Positions 41,544 through 50,780 are shown, counted from the first letter of the stretch. The stretch is DNA of 64,000 nt from Maricaulis sp. (GCA_002692855.1 NZMJ01000046.1:109838-173837); one strand, 5' to 3'. Notes: generated from the sequence alone by a model not told the origin. A program made the numbers and translations.

Positions 41544-42647
41544 TCAGCCCTGCTGGTTCCGCTTGCCCAGATTGGCCCAGTCCCAATAGCGCAAAATGGT
41601 CTGGGCACGTTCGACCGACAGGCTGTCGTGTACGATCATGCCTTCGGCAAATGCCGGCGCTGTTTCGGGCCTTCCCAGGGCACGCCACAGCTGGACGAGG
41701 CACTCACGGTCCGCACCGGTTGCCTTGACCAGAACAGCCAGCGGCTCGCCGCCCGGATCGTCGAACATGCGCGCCAGCAAGGGCCGGCTGATGCTGGCAA
41801 TCTGGCTCGCGGCTTCGATGAGATCCGGCGTCGCGCCCTCACGGGCCATCGTTTCGAACACCTTCTCCAGCGTCCCGTAGGCGCTTTTCGCCATCGCGTT
41901 TCGATCACGCTGGCGCCGGTCGACGAAGACCAGGGCACGCGACACCAGCGGATCGGGTTCTGCCTCATGGGCCGCCATCGCGAAGACATCATCGACCGCC
42001 TCGATCATCAACGTCCGGTCAACGCCGAAGCGCTCCAGGATCGACAGGCGGTCCTTGTGCGGGGCGGACCAGAACAGCCGCATGGCCGCGCGCGGACGCA
42101 GTTCGGCGCGCTTCATGATGAGAGGAACGAAACTCGCCTCGTCTGACGCGGTAGTAACCAGATGATCGAGCGTCGGCGGTGCGATATGCGCCCCTGCATT
42201 GCGCAGGACCGCCGTCACCACGTTGAATTCGCCGTCCTTGATCAGTGACGCTGTGACGACTTCGGAAACGCGATCCCGCTTGGCTATGGCGATTCGATGT
42301 TCCAGCTGACCCGCGCGGATCACCTCCAGCAGGTCGAAATCCGTCAGCGTTTGAGAGCGTTCCAGGATCGGCTCCGCGACCTCGAACGTGTCGATCGCCA
42401 GCGACCGGACCAGTCCCGACGGTGCGTCGAGGATATCCGCCAGCCGCAACGCGACCCGGCGGCGCAGGCTGACATCGCTGAACCGCAGGATCTCGTGCAG
42501 CAGATCGCCGACGATCCAGCGCTCCTGCGGACCGATCCGGCTCGATGGCAGGCATACGATATCGGCCAGACGCCGCGCCAGGATGGTGCGGGTGCGTCCG
42601 GGAAGCGCCTGCTGCGGCTGAAGGTCGAGCGGTTCTACATAAGCCAT
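41544..42647 (-). CDS. DUF2336 family protein (second copy)
   Basis: Soluble, HEAT-repeat-like helical protein of 367 residues. The sequence LLHEILRFSDVSLRRRVALRLADILDAPSGLVRSLAIDTFEVAEPILERSQTLTDFDLLEVIRAGQLEHRIAIAKRDRVSEVVTASLIKDGEFNVVTAVLRNAGAHI follows the same pattern as the protein at 21674-22756. It is a divergent paralogue, not a recent duplicate. It stands alone between the antiporter operon and a divergent MFS gene. The function is unknown. Confidence 0.88.
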   Translation of the reverse strand: MAYVEPLDLQPQQALPGRTRTILARRLADIVCLPSSRIGPQERWIVGDLLHEILRFSDVSLRRRVALRLADILDAPSGLVRSLAIDTFEVAEPILERSQTLTDFDLLEVIRAGQLEHRIAIAKRDRVSEVVTASLIKDGEFNVVTAVLRNAGAHIAPPTLDHLVTTASDEASFVPLIMKRAELRPRAAMRLFWSAPHKDRLSILERFGVDRTLMIEAVDDVFAMAAHEAEPDPLVSRALVFVDRRQRDRNAMAKSAYGTLEKVFETMAREGATPDLIEAASQIASISRPLLARMFDDPGGEPLAVLVKATGADRECLVQLWRALGRPETAPAFAEGMIVHDSLSVERAQTILRYWDWANLGKRNQQG

Positions 42648-42787
42648 GTTGAGTCCGAAAATCCGGTCTGTGATTGTCGCGCCCGTGCGTTAATGAAGCG
42701 TGGCGTTCGCACGCGCCGCGTCACCGCCTTGCGATACGCCCCTGCTCGCCGCAGTCTGCGACTTCCGCCGTGACGTGCCGGGGCACA

Positions 42788-44029
42788 ATGATCACCTCAT
42801 CCAATGCCAGACCCTTTGCGGCTTATCTGCTGATCGTCATCGGCTGGTTTTTCAGCTTTGGCCTGCAAACCACGCTCTACCCCGGCGTTGTCTATTTCAC
42901 CCTGGGGGAAAGCCCTGAACGTCTCGGGCTAGCCCAGATGGCGTTGACCCTGCCGATGCTGATCCTCCTGCCGGCAGCGGGGGTGCTGGCTGAACGGCGC
43001 GGACGACGGAAATTGCTGCTAATTTTTTATGCGCTTGCCACCGCCGCAGCGCTGGCTTTGTCGCTGCTGCTGGCGACCGGCTCGCTGTCCTATCCGATCC
43101 TGATCATCTACGCCCTCAGCGTGGGATCGTTCGGCGCATTCGTGCTTCCGGCGCGCGATTCATCCATCAATCCTGTGGTCGAGATGGCCAATCGCACCGG
43201 TCACCCGATCACACTCCAGAAAGCAGTCATCCTGACTACAATCGCCCAGTTCGGCGCCCAGATTGCCGGCATGGCGGCTGGCTATGCCACCCGCTGGACC
43301 GGGCCGGCGATCATGTTCGCGGTGCAGGCGGGCGGCTTTGCGCTCGGGACCACCGCAGCGCTCTGGCTTCCGCGTCTGCGGACGCTGCGCCATGACAAGC
43401 CGCATGCGGTTCAGGATCTGGTCGACGGCATGCGCACCGTTTTCACGTCGCCGATACTGGGGCCGATGACATGGCTGATGATCGCGGTCGGCTTTTTTGT
43501 GGTCGGCGGCGGCTTCTTTGTCATCATTCCGGTGCTTGTCCGCGACATCTATGGCGGTGGCTATTCGGAATTGTCGAGCTTGCTAGTCGTCTTCTGGATC
43601 GGAGCGCTTCTGGCCAATCTGGTGCTGGCGCGGTTCGGTTCGATCGAACGGCCGGGACGGGTGATCATCTTCGCCCAGGTTGTCACAGTGCTCAGCCTGG
43701 GCCTGTTGGCCCTGCCCATCCCATTCCCCGGCCTCTACCTGCTGGACCTCGGCTGGGGTCTCGGCGCCGGAGTCGCGATCTCTCTGAGCCGCGCCGTCGT
43801 GCAGGAAAACGCCCCGTCGGACATGGTTGCGCGCGTCATGTCCGTCTATCAGCTGGGGCTGTTTGGCGGCATGCCACTGGGCGCCGCCTTGATGGGGTTC
43901 ATCGTCGCCGCGCTCGGACCGCGCGAGTCGGCTCTGATCCCGATGGCCGGTCTCGGACTTTTCCTGATCTGGCTGGCTGTCGCCACCCCCATGTTGAAAG
44001 TTCGAAGGGATGCAAAAGCGCGCTCCTGA
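42788..44029 (+). CDS. MFS transporter
   Basis: Integral membrane protein of 413 residues with about 12 helices. ATG 42788 gives MITSSNARPFAAYLLIVIGWFFSFG; the longer frame back to 42674 is arginine-rich leader without a ribosome site. The MFS motif between helices 2 and 3 appears as GVLAERRGRRKLLL, and VGSFGAFVLPARDSSINPVV resembles the MFS_3/enterobactin-exporter group. It is probably a proton-driven exporter; the substrate is unknown. Downstream are msrB and an S9 peptidase on the same strand. Confidence 0.88.
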   Translation: MITSSNARPFAAYLLIVIGWFFSFGLQTTLYPGVVYFTLGESPERLGLAQMALTLPMLILLPAAGVLAERRGRRKLLLIFYALATAAALALSLLLATGSLSYPILIIYALSVGSFGAFVLPARDSSINPVVEMANRTGHPITLQKAVILTTIAQFGAQIAGMAAGYATRWTGPAIMFAVQAGGFALGTTAALWLPRLRTLRHDKPHAVQDLVDGMRTVFTSPILGPMTWLMIAVGFFVVGGGFFVIIPVLVRDIYGGGYSELSSLLVVFWIGALLANLVLARFGSIERPGRVIIFAQVVTVLSLGLLALPIPFPGLYLLDLGWGLGAGVAISLSRAVVQENAPSDMVARVMSVYQLGLFGGMPLGAALMGFIVAALGPRESALIPMAGLGLFLIWLAVATPMLKVRRDAKARS

Positions 44030-44069
44030 CCCTATCTGGTCAATGGACACCTAGCCCCGGAGACACGCC

Positions 44070-44477
44070 ATGCCCCGTTTGACCGAAGACGAAATCAGGA
44101 CGCTGCGCGCCCGGCTGAACCCCGACGAGGACCGGATCGCATTCGGCGAAGGCACCGAGCCGCCCCATTCGCACCCGTTGAACGTGGAAAAGCGCGACGG
44201 CGAGTTTCAGTGCCGGGTCTGCGGCAACGGCCTGTTCAAGTCCGGCACGAAATACGATTCCGGATCGGGTTGGCCGTCCTTCTACGAGGCGCTCGACCCC
44301 GCCGCGGTCGAGACCAAGATGGACTTCAAGCTGTTCGCCCCGCGCAAGGAGATTCATTGCGCCAATTGCGGCGCCCATCTCGGCCATGTTTTCGACGACG
44401 GCCCCCAGCCCACCGGCCAGCGCTTTTGCGTCAATGGTACGGTGCTGGACTTCAAGCCCGCAGGCGGCGACAACTGA
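44070..44477 (+). CDS. msrB: Peptide-methionine (R)-S-oxide reductase
   Basis: Protein of 135 residues with the full MsrB pattern. Zinc cysteines are C48/C51 (CRVCG) and C97/C100 (CANCG). KYDSGSGWPSFYEAL forms the substrate pocket, GAHLGHVFDDGP is the family loop, and catalytic C120 lies in QRFCVNGTVLDF. No signal peptide, so it repairs oxidised methionine in cytoplasmic proteins. It is 40 bases downstream of the MFS gene and 30 bases upstream of the peptidase gene; the three may be one unit. Confidence 0.97.
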   Translation: MPRLTEDEIRTLRARLNPDEDRIAFGEGTEPPHSHPLNVEKRDGEFQCRVCGNGLFKSGTKYDSGSGWPSFYEALDPAAVETKMDFKLFAPRKEIHCANCGAHLGHVFDDGPQPTGQRFCVNGTVLDFKPAGGDN

Positions 44478-44507
44478 CCGCGAATCTGCTTGGGGAGACA
44501 CAGATAC

Positions 44508-46805
44508 ATGACCAATTACCGCGTTGCGGCCCGCCGCCTTGGCATTCTTGCCTCGGCCGTCGCCGCCGCTCTGACTGTTGCCGCGTGCGGCGAGGAGACC
44601 ACGATGAGTCAGCAACAGGCCGCCACGGCCGACACCGGGGCGGACACCGCCTCGACCGACCTGATTGCACGGGCCCGCGAGATCGAGGCGCCGGTCGCCG
44701 AGCAGCGCCCTGTCGAGATCGAACAACTCGGCCGCACCCGTACCGACGAGTATAGCTGGCTGCGCGACGACAACTGGCAGGAGGTGATGCGCGACCCGTC
44801 CGTACTGCGTCAGGACATCCGCGACCATCTCGACGCCGAGAACGACTATTTTAACGCCGTGATGGAGCCGACCGAAGCGCTTCAGGAACGCCTCTATCAG
44901 GAGATGCGCGGCCGTATCCGCGAGGATGATTCCTCGGTTCCCGATGCCGATGGTGACTATGAATACTTCACCCGCTACCGCGAAGGCGGCCAATACCCCG
45001 TCTATGCCCGCCGTCCGATCGATCCCGAAACGCGCGAGCCGCTGGGCGAGGAAGAAATCGTCCTCGATGGCGACGCCCTCGCTGAAGGCATCGAGTATCT
45101 CGACTTCGGCGATGTCGAGCATTCGCCCGACCATCGCTGGCTCGCCTACGGTGTCGATACGCGCGGTTCGGAATTCTACGAGGTGCGCATCGTTGACCTC
45201 GCCTCGGGCGAGATCGTCGCCACGCTGACCGACGAAAGCACCGGCGACTTCGTCTGGGCCAATGATTCACAAACGCTGTTCTGGGTCTGGCGGGACGACA
45301 ACGGCCGCTCCAAGCGCGTCTACCGCCAGATTCGCGGCGAGGACGCCTCGACGCTCGTTTATGAGGAGCCGGATGACGGCTTCTTCGTGAATGTCGGCAA
45401 GACAGATGGCGACAGCTTCGTGGTCATCAACACGTCAGGCCACACCACGTCCGAAGTGCGCCTGATCGACGCCAATGCGCCGACGGCAGACGCCATCCTG
45501 GTTTCCGAACGCGAAGTCGATGTCCAGTATTCCCTGACCGAAGCCGGCGGGCAGTTCTTCATCCTGACGAATGCCAACGGCGCGGTTGACTTCAAGGTCA
45601 TGGCCGCCCCGCTCGACGCACCTCAGCGCGCCAACTGGGAAGAAGTGATCGCCCACCGTCCCGGCGTTCTCGTCACCGGCCTGATGGGTTTCCGCAACTG
45701 GCTGGTCCGGATCGAGCGTGAAAACGCCCTGCCCCGGATCGTCGTGCGCAACCTTGAGTCCGGCGAGGAACACGACATTGCCTTCGAGGAAGAGGCCTAT
45801 TCGCTCGGCATCGACAGTGGCTACGAATACGTCACCGACATGATGCGCTTCTCCTACGAGTCGCCCACGACGCCGGAAGAGACCTACGACTACGACATGT
45901 CGACGCGCGAGCGCACGCTACGCAAGCGTCAGGACATCCCCTCCGGTCACGATCCGTCGGCCTATGTCGTGCGGCGCATCATGGCGACCGGCCATGACGG
46001 GGTGCAGATCCCGGTGACGGTCCTTTACCGCGAGGGTACGCCGCTCGACGGCTCCGCGCCGCTGATGCTCTATGGCTATGGCAGCTACGGGATCACCATT
46101 CCCGCAGCCTTCCGCGTCACACCGCTGTCGCTGGTGGATCGGGGCATGATCTATGCGGTCGCGCACATCCGGGGCGGCATGGCCAACGGGTATCAGTGGT
46201 ATCTCGACGGCAAGCTGGAAGGAAAGATCAACACCTTCCGCGACTTCCTGTCGGCGGGTAACGCGCTGGTCGAGGACGGCTTCACCACGCGCGGCAATAT
46301 CGTCGCCTATGGCGGTTCTGCGGGCGGCTTGCTCGTGGGCGCGGCCATCAACATGGAGCCCGACCTGTTCGCTGGTGCGATCGCGGCAGTGCCCTTCGTC
46401 GACGTGCTCAACACCATGAGCGACGAATCCCTGCCGCTGACGCCGCCGGAATGGCCCGAATGGGGCAATCCGCTAACCAGCGAAACCGACTACGACACCA
46501 TCCTGGCCTACAGCCCCTACGATCAGGTAACGGCCCAGGATTATCCCCATCTGCTGGCAACGGCCGGTCTGACCGACCCGCGCGTGACGTATTGGGAGCC
46601 GGCCAAGTGGACGGCACGCCTGCGCGCCACCCGCACCGATGACGGCCTGACCCTGATGCGCACCAATATGGGCGCGGGTCATGGCGGCGCGTCGGGTCGT
46701 TTCGACAGCCTGCGTGAAACGGCGATGAACTACGCCTTCGCGCTGATGGTCACTGGCCTGGCCGACGAGGAAGTCCACCAGCTGGAACTCGTCGAACAGG
46801 AATAG
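44508..46805 (+). CDS. S9-family prolyl oligopeptidase / oligopeptidase B, lipoprotein
   Basis: Protein of 765 residues. ATG 44508 follows GGGGAGACAC. The N-terminus MTNYRVAARRLGILASAVAAALTVAAC ends in a lipobox (C27), so the enzyme is probably membrane-anchored in the periplasm rather than cytosolic. The beta-propeller spans about 80-470 and the alpha/beta-hydrolase follows. Catalytic residues: S604 in YGGSAGG, D690 in GLTDPRV, H725 in GAGHGG. DEYSWLRDDNWQEVM and the C-terminal fold match oligopeptidase B. It cleaves short peptides after basic or proline residues. A strong terminator follows 24 bases after the stop. Confidence 0.94.
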   Translation: MTNYRVAARRLGILASAVAAALTVAACGEETTMSQQQAATADTGADTASTDLIARAREIEAPVAEQRPVEIEQLGRTRTDEYSWLRDDNWQEVMRDPSVLRQDIRDHLDAENDYFNAVMEPTEALQERLYQEMRGRIREDDSSVPDADGDYEYFTRYREGGQYPVYARRPIDPETREPLGEEEIVLDGDALAEGIEYLDFGDVEHSPDHRWLAYGVDTRGSEFYEVRIVDLASGEIVATLTDESTGDFVWANDSQTLFWVWRDDNGRSKRVYRQIRGEDASTLVYEEPDDGFFVNVGKTDGDSFVVINTSGHTTSEVRLIDANAPTADAILVSEREVDVQYSLTEAGGQFFILTNANGAVDFKVMAAPLDAPQRANWEEVIAHRPGVLVTGLMGFRNWLVRIERENALPRIVVRNLESGEEHDIAFEEEAYSLGIDSGYEYVTDMMRFSYESPTTPEETYDYDMSTRERTLRKRQDIPSGHDPSAYVVRRIMATGHDGVQIPVTVLYREGTPLDGSAPLMLYGYGSYGITIPAAFRVTPLSLVDRGMIYAVAHIRGGMANGYQWYLDGKLEGKINTFRDFLSAGNALVEDGFTTRGNIVAYGGSAGGLLVGAAINMEPDLFAGAIAAVPFVDVLNTMSDESLPLTPPEWPEWGNPLTSETDYDTILAYSPYDQVTAQDYPHLLATAGLTDPRVTYWEPAKWTARLRATRTDDGLTLMRTNMGAGHGGASGRFDSLRETAMNYAFALMVTGLADEEVHQLELVEQE

Positions 46806-46829
46806 GCTGAAACTCAGCCTGGACGACAA

Positions 46830-46860
46830 GGGGCGGCTCCCACGGGGGCCGCCCCTTTTT
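46830..46860 (+). terminator. Rho-independent terminator after the S9 peptidase gene
   Basis: GGGGCGGC (46830-46837) pairs with GCCGCCCC (46848-46855) around a 10-base loop and is followed by TTTTT (46856-46860). It sits between convergent genes. The T-run serves the plus strand only. Confidence 0.85.
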
Positions 46861-46868
46861 CGTGCGCC

Positions 46869-47477
46869 CTAGCCTTCGATACGGAAGTTCAGCGTGGTCT
46901 GGCGTCCGCTTCGCGCGACATTCACGCCGTCAACGCGCCGCGGATTGAACCGCCACCGCTCTACGGCACGCTCCGCCGCCCGGACAAAGCCGCTATTGGT
47001 GCAGTTCGCGGCTACATCGAACGGCGTTCCATCCGCCGCGATCCCGTAGGTGACGACGCAATCGCCCTCCACGCCCTGATTGAGCAGGCGCGGCGGATAG
47101 GTCGGCTCGATCCGCACCACCGGTGTCTCGTCCCGGTTGTCCGGCATGGTGAACGTCGTTGCCCCGAGTTCGAGCCCGCCAATGTTTGGCAGGGAGGCGA
47201 TGGATACGGCGACAGGGGCCGCATCGACCGCCGCGGGACTGCTGTCGAGCCTGACCGGAGGAGGAGGCGGCTCGACTGGTTCTACCGAGTCAAGTTCGTA
47301 TCCCGGCGGATCAAAGTCGATCTCCGGGACCTGCGGGAAAATGTCGATTTCAACATCGGGCAGAACCGGTTCGGGCAGATGTTCGACGCGGATCAGCATC
47401 ATCATCCCGAGAAACAGAAAGAATGTAATCGTTGCTGCGACAGGCATGCCGCTCGCCATGCGTAATATACGGCTCAT
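46869..47477 (-). CDS. TonB family energy transducer (second copy)
   Basis: Protein of 202 residues. ATG 47477 follows GGGGAGGTTCAC. The N-terminal anchor is MPVAATITFFLFLGMMMLI, followed by a proline/acid-rich spacer (EPVEPPPPPVRLD). The TonB C-terminal fold is VRIEPTYPPRLLNQGVEGDCVVTYGIAADGTPFDVAANCTNSGFVRAAERAVERWRFNPRRVDG. It transmits proton-motive force to outer-membrane TonB-dependent receptors. It is separated from the main TonB operon by the TPR gene, a terminator and a palindrome, so it may be regulated separately while sharing the same ExbB/ExbD motor. Confidence 0.92.
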   Translation of the reverse strand: MSRILRMASGMPVAATITFFLFLGMMMLIRVEHLPEPVLPDVEIDIFPQVPEIDFDPPGYELDSVEPVEPPPPPVRLDSSPAAVDAAPVAVSIASLPNIGGLELGATTFTMPDNRDETPVVRIEPTYPPRLLNQGVEGDCVVTYGIAADGTPFDVAANCTNSGFVRAAERAVERWRFNPRRVDGVNVARSGRQTTLNFRIEG

Positions 47478-47532
47478 GTGAACCTCCCCAGTCTTACCGG
47501 GAACGGCTCCGCAGCCCCTGCTGCTGGATTGC

Positions 47533-47553
47533 AACCGTTACACGGTAACGGTT
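47533..47553. promoter_or_regulatory. Palindromic operator-like site upstream of the second tonB
   Basis: AACCGTTAC (47533-47541) and GTAACGGTT (47545-47553) form a perfect 9-base inverted repeat with a 3-base centre. The right arm continues into a second GGTTACAC. It lies 56 bases upstream of the tonB start on the minus strand, a usual operator position. It is not followed by a T-run, so it is a protein-binding site rather than a terminator. The regulator is unknown. Confidence 0.6.
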
Positions 47554-47614
47554 ACACTATCACATTACGAATGTGTCATTGTCTGGGCGATTTCGCCGTC
47601 ACGGGACCTGCCAA

Positions 47615-47645
47615 GAAAAAAGGCCCCGGTTTCACCGGGGCCTTT
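47615..47645 (-). terminator. Rho-independent terminator of the TonB-system operon
   Basis: On the minus strand AAGGCCCCGG (47644-47635) pairs with CCGGGGCCTT (47629-47620) around a 5-base loop, followed by a run of T (A-run 47616-47621 on the plus strand). It lies 28 bases after the TPR gene stop and closes the operon that begins at 53492. Confidence 0.88.
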
Positions 47646-47672
47646 CCAATTCACGGATCAAACCTGAAAGCG

Positions 47673-49211
47673 TCAGCCTTCCTGGTTCTCGCGATCTTCT
47701 TCCGCCGCAGCAGCAGAGGCCGCAGCGGGATCCTGTTCGGCCTGGTCGCCGAGCGGGTCACCGAAGCGGTTGTAGTAAGGCGAGCATTCTTCCGGCAGAT
47801 CCAGGATCAGACGGCCCGTTTCCGGATCGACATTGCCCAGGAGGACGGAGGTTTCGCGCTGGTCCTCGACCGAGAAACGGCACGAGTCACGGCGCAGCTG
47901 CTCGAGGATACGCGGGCGTTCCTGCTCGAAGCGGATTTCCTCGCGCACGAAGCGGGCCCAGCCCTCGGCGGTGCGGCGCGATTCACCGAATTGCGCCCCC
48001 CGGTCAAAGGCTTCGATCGCCGACTGGCGCTCGCCCAGCTCGTAGCGGATATTGCCAAGCAGAACCCAGGCATTGCCGGTCTGGCGCAGACCGCCGCGAT
48101 TGAGTGCGGACTCGATGGCACTGGTCGCCGCCTGCAATTCACCCTGCTGATAGAGCGCCTCACCCAGCTTCAGATAGTTTTCGCCGGCATTGGTCATTTC
48201 CGCGAGCGTCCGCAGCACCGGAATGGCCCGGTCCCATTCACGGGCCTGGCGCCACATGTTGGCGAGCAGTTCGACATTCGACTGCGTACGCTCGACCCGG
48301 CCCGCATTCATCTCGCGCTCCAGGATGCTGGCACCGCGATAGGGCAGATCATAGAAGCTGTAATACTGGGCCAGGCGCTCGATCTCGCGCCCTTCCGTTA
48401 GCATCCCGTTGATATACATGATCTTGTTGACTTCGAACGCATCTTCTTCGCGATCGTTCTGGGCCAGCAGGGACGCGTAGGATGTCCAGATATTCTTCTC
48501 GGTCGGCCAGCGCGCAGCCATCTCACCGATGATCCGCATCTGGTCGGCAGTGCGGTCCAGCGACTGGTAGTAGTACAGCACCAGGTTGAAGTGACGGCGC
48601 TCTTTCGGGTTGGCACCATTATACGCCTGCTCGGCATACCGCAGCCCTTCCGGGAAACGGTCAGCCTGGGCATAGGCCTGGGCCAGCATCATCGCGAGGC
48701 GTTCGTTGATCTCGCCGCCGGCACGGGCCGCCGCCTGGATCTCGTCAATGCCCTCATTGTAGCGCTCATTGGCGATCAGGAGCTGACCGATATTGATGCG
48801 CAGTCCGACGGTTTCGTCCGTGTTCAGGATGCCGGTCGCGATCGCATCACGCCAGTCACGGATCGCCGAGTCGAGACGCTCGGTCTCGTAATAGGCCCGG
48901 CCGCGCAGCTGCAGGGCAATGGCACGCTCGTAGTTGTTGATCCCGGAACGGCCGAGCGCCCGGTCCAGCTGGGTGATCGACTCGCCCCACTGGTCGTTCG
49001 ACTGGAGTTCCTGGGCGCGAAGAACGATTTCACCGATTTCCGCCGAGAAGGTGCGGTCGGCGGCAGCCTCCTCTTCGGACTGGGCATCGTTCTGATTGCG
49101 CCGCTGCGCGTCGGCATCGGGCGTCATCAGGCCCAACAGACCGGCGCTGCATGCCGCCGCCATGAGAAGACGGAGGGGGAAACGGCCCGGTGCGTTCGTT
49201 GACAGCATCAT
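47673..49211 (-). CDS. TPR-repeat protein of the TonB system
   Basis: Exported protein of 512 residues with a signal peptide (about 1-36, ending ADAQ) and a run of tetratricopeptide-like helices through most of its length (QLRGRAYYETERLDSAIRDWRDAI; LGNIRYELGERQSAIEAFDRG). In marine bacteria, operons with DUF3450-ExbB-ExbB-ExbD-TonB end in such a TPR gene. It is thought to help the TonB complex span or organise the periplasm. The C-terminal RRDSCRF...LPEECSPYYNRFGDPL has a likely disulfide pair. An Ala/Glu-rich tail ends the protein. Confidence 0.88.
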   Translation of the reverse strand: MMLSTNAPGRFPLRLLMAAACSAGLLGLMTPDADAQRRNQNDAQSEEEAAADRTFSAEIGEIVLRAQELQSNDQWGESITQLDRALGRSGINNYERAIALQLRGRAYYETERLDSAIRDWRDAIATGILNTDETVGLRINIGQLLIANERYNEGIDEIQAAARAGGEINERLAMMLAQAYAQADRFPEGLRYAEQAYNGANPKERRHFNLVLYYYQSLDRTADQMRIIGEMAARWPTEKNIWTSYASLLAQNDREEDAFEVNKIMYINGMLTEGREIERLAQYYSFYDLPYRGASILEREMNAGRVERTQSNVELLANMWRQAREWDRAIPVLRTLAEMTNAGENYLKLGEALYQQGELQAATSAIESALNRGGLRQTGNAWVLLGNIRYELGERQSAIEAFDRGAQFGESRRTAEGWARFVREEIRFEQERPRILEQLRRDSCRFSVEDQRETSVLLGNVDPETGRLILDLPEECSPYYNRFGDPLGDQAEQDPAAASAAAAEEDRENQEG

Positions 49212-49302
49212 TCACGCTCTCCTGCGCGCCCGTTAAGGCGTCTTGATGAGGCATTCCGCCTTACTGTGACTGCCACGCGAGCGCGGCAGCATCTTCCTGC
49301 GA

Positions 49303-49917
49303 TCAGTCAGCCAGCTGGAAGATGAACTGGGTTTCAACGCCGGCACGCGAGACCGGAACACCGTCGACCACCTTCGGATTGTAGCGCCAGCGTTCGACGG
49401 CGCGGCGGGCCGCACTCTCGAACAGCGAGCTCGAACAACGAAGGATCTGGATATTCGTCGGTGTGCCATCCGGCGTCACGTCGAAGCGCACATTGCAGGT
49501 GCCTTCAACGCCCCGCTCGGCCGCGCGCGGCGGATATTGCGGCTCGATCCGCACCAGAGGCTGGGCGTCACGGTCCGAAACCGAGAAATTGACGTTCTGC
49601 GAGTTCAGCTGGGGGGCTTCGAACCGCGGGATTTCACCCACGATTGTCGACAGGCCCTCGGTCGGCTGCGACGCGCGCTGACGCTCGATTTGCGGCGGCG
49701 GCGGCGGCGGCGTGACCTGATCCACGTCGCGAATATCGACATTTCGCTGACGCGCCAGTTCCTCGACTTCCGGACGGATGTCGATCTGGACCTCGGCGAT
49801 TTCGTCGTCCTCGATTTCGCTGTCGGTGAAGATCAGCGCCTGCATCAACATGAACAGGCCGAAGGTGACGATGGCCGCAATCGGAATGCCGATGATCAGT
49901 CTGAGAATGCCTGGCAT
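49303..49917 (-). CDS. TonB energy transducer (operon copy)
   Basis: Protein of 204 residues. The N-terminal anchor is IIGIPIAAIVTFGLFMLMQALIF. A short spacer with PPPPPPQIERQ follows. The C-terminal TonB domain is VRIEPQYPPRAAERGVEGTCNVRFDVTPDGTPTNIQILRCSSSLFESAARRAVERWRYNPKVVDG. It is the compact TonB2-type form. Ten bases upstream is an exbD gene, and the TPR gene follows 91 bases downstream. It is clearly a paralogue of the protein at 46869-47477 (same architecture and YPPR, AVERWR motifs). Confidence 0.95.
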   Translation of the reverse strand: MPGILRLIIGIPIAAIVTFGLFMLMQALIFTDSEIEDDEIAEVQIDIRPEVEELARQRNVDIRDVDQVTPPPPPPQIERQRASQPTEGLSTIVGEIPRFEAPQLNSQNVNFSVSDRDAQPLVRIEPQYPPRAAERGVEGTCNVRFDVTPDGTPTNIQILRCSSSLFESAARRAVERWRYNPKVVDGVPVSRAGVETQFIFQLAD

Positions 49918-49927
49918 GTCGACCTCC

Positions 49928-50332
49928 CTAGTCGTTCCGCGTCGAAATATTCACCCGGATGCCCATATTGCCAACGATCTGCTGGACTTCGAGCACGAGG
50001 CCGATACTGGCGTCCTGGTCACCCTGGATCATCGCTTCAGCGCGGGGATTTTCCTCGACGAGCTGTTCCACGGCACCGCGGACACCATTGATGTCGTAGA
50101 TACGGCGGTTGATCCAGACTTCGTCCTCACCGGTGATCGCGATCAGGATGGAGGGGCGCTGCCGCTCCGTCGTGGCCGCATCGGGACGCTCGACCTGAAC
50201 GCCCGGCTCCTTGATGAAGACCGAGGTCACGATGAAGAAGATCAGAAGGATGAACACCACGTCCAGCATGGGCGTCATGTTCAGTTCGACTTCTTCTTCC
50301 TCAGTGTTTACGCGGCTAGCTCTGCGAGCCAT
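49928..50332 (-). CDS. ExbD/TolR-type protein (second)
   Basis: Protein of 134 residues. One N-terminal membrane helix holds the proton-path aspartate D24 in NMTPMLDVVFILLIFFIVTSVF. A periplasmic domain follows (ILIAITGEDEVWINRRIYDINGVRGAVEQLVEENPRAEAMIQGDQDASIGLVLEVQQIVGNMGI). It pairs with ExbB in the proton-driven motor that energises TonB. It is 33 bases downstream of the other exbD and 10 bases upstream of tonB. Confidence 0.95.
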   Translation of the reverse strand: MARRASRVNTEEEEVELNMTPMLDVVFILLIFFIVTSVFIKEPGVQVERPDAATTERQRPSILIAITGEDEVWINRRIYDINGVRGAVEQLVEENPRAEAMIQGDQDASIGLVLEVQQIVGNMGIRVNISTRND

Positions 50333-50365
50333 GGCCTAAACTCCATTGCATCAGGCTTGCGCCGA

Positions 50366-50776
50366 TTATTGGTCTGGACGCTGTGCACCCTGGATCGAAA
50401 CCGGGATACCGTTCGCCCGCATGTCGTCCCAGATCAGCACCACGATGCCGTGATCGGCTTCGTATTGCGGCGCGATCAGAACGGCACTGCGCGGGTTCTC
50501 GGCCCGGAAACGCGACACCGCAGCCAGCACACGTTCCGGATCGGTCTGTGTCTGGTTCACGAACACCCGGTTCTGGTCATTGACGTCGACCAGGATGACG
50601 GGCGCCGGGTTTTGCGGCGTATCTTCCGACGAGGGCGGAGGCTGCATGTTCAGGCCCTCTTCCTGGAGGAAGGTTGCCGTCACGATGAAGAAGATCAGAA
50701 GGATGAAGACGATATCCAGCATCGGGGTCATGTTGACCTCGGCCTGATCGGCTTTCCTGTTGTGTCTGCGTCTCAT
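50366..50776 (-). CDS. ExbD/TolR-type protein (first)
   Basis: Protein of 136 residues from ATG 50776, which gives MRRRHNRKADQAEVNMTPML; the longer frame to 50917 runs inside exbB and is rejected. Helix with D21 in MLDIVFILLIFFIVTATF, then a periplasmic domain (PVILVDVNDQNRVFVNQTQTDPERVLAAVSRFRAENPRSAVLIAPQYEADHGIVVLIWDDMR). The start is four bases after the exbB stop, so the two are coupled. Two distinct ExbD proteins in one operon are usual for this DUF3450-type TonB system. Confidence 0.95.
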   Translation of the reverse strand: MRRRHNRKADQAEVNMTPMLDIVFILLIFFIVTATFLQEEGLNMQPPPSSEDTPQNPAPVILVDVNDQNRVFVNQTQTDPERVLAAVSRFRAENPRSAVLIAPQYEADHGIVVLIWDDMRANGIPVSIQGAQRPDQ

Positions 50777-50780
50777 CCGA

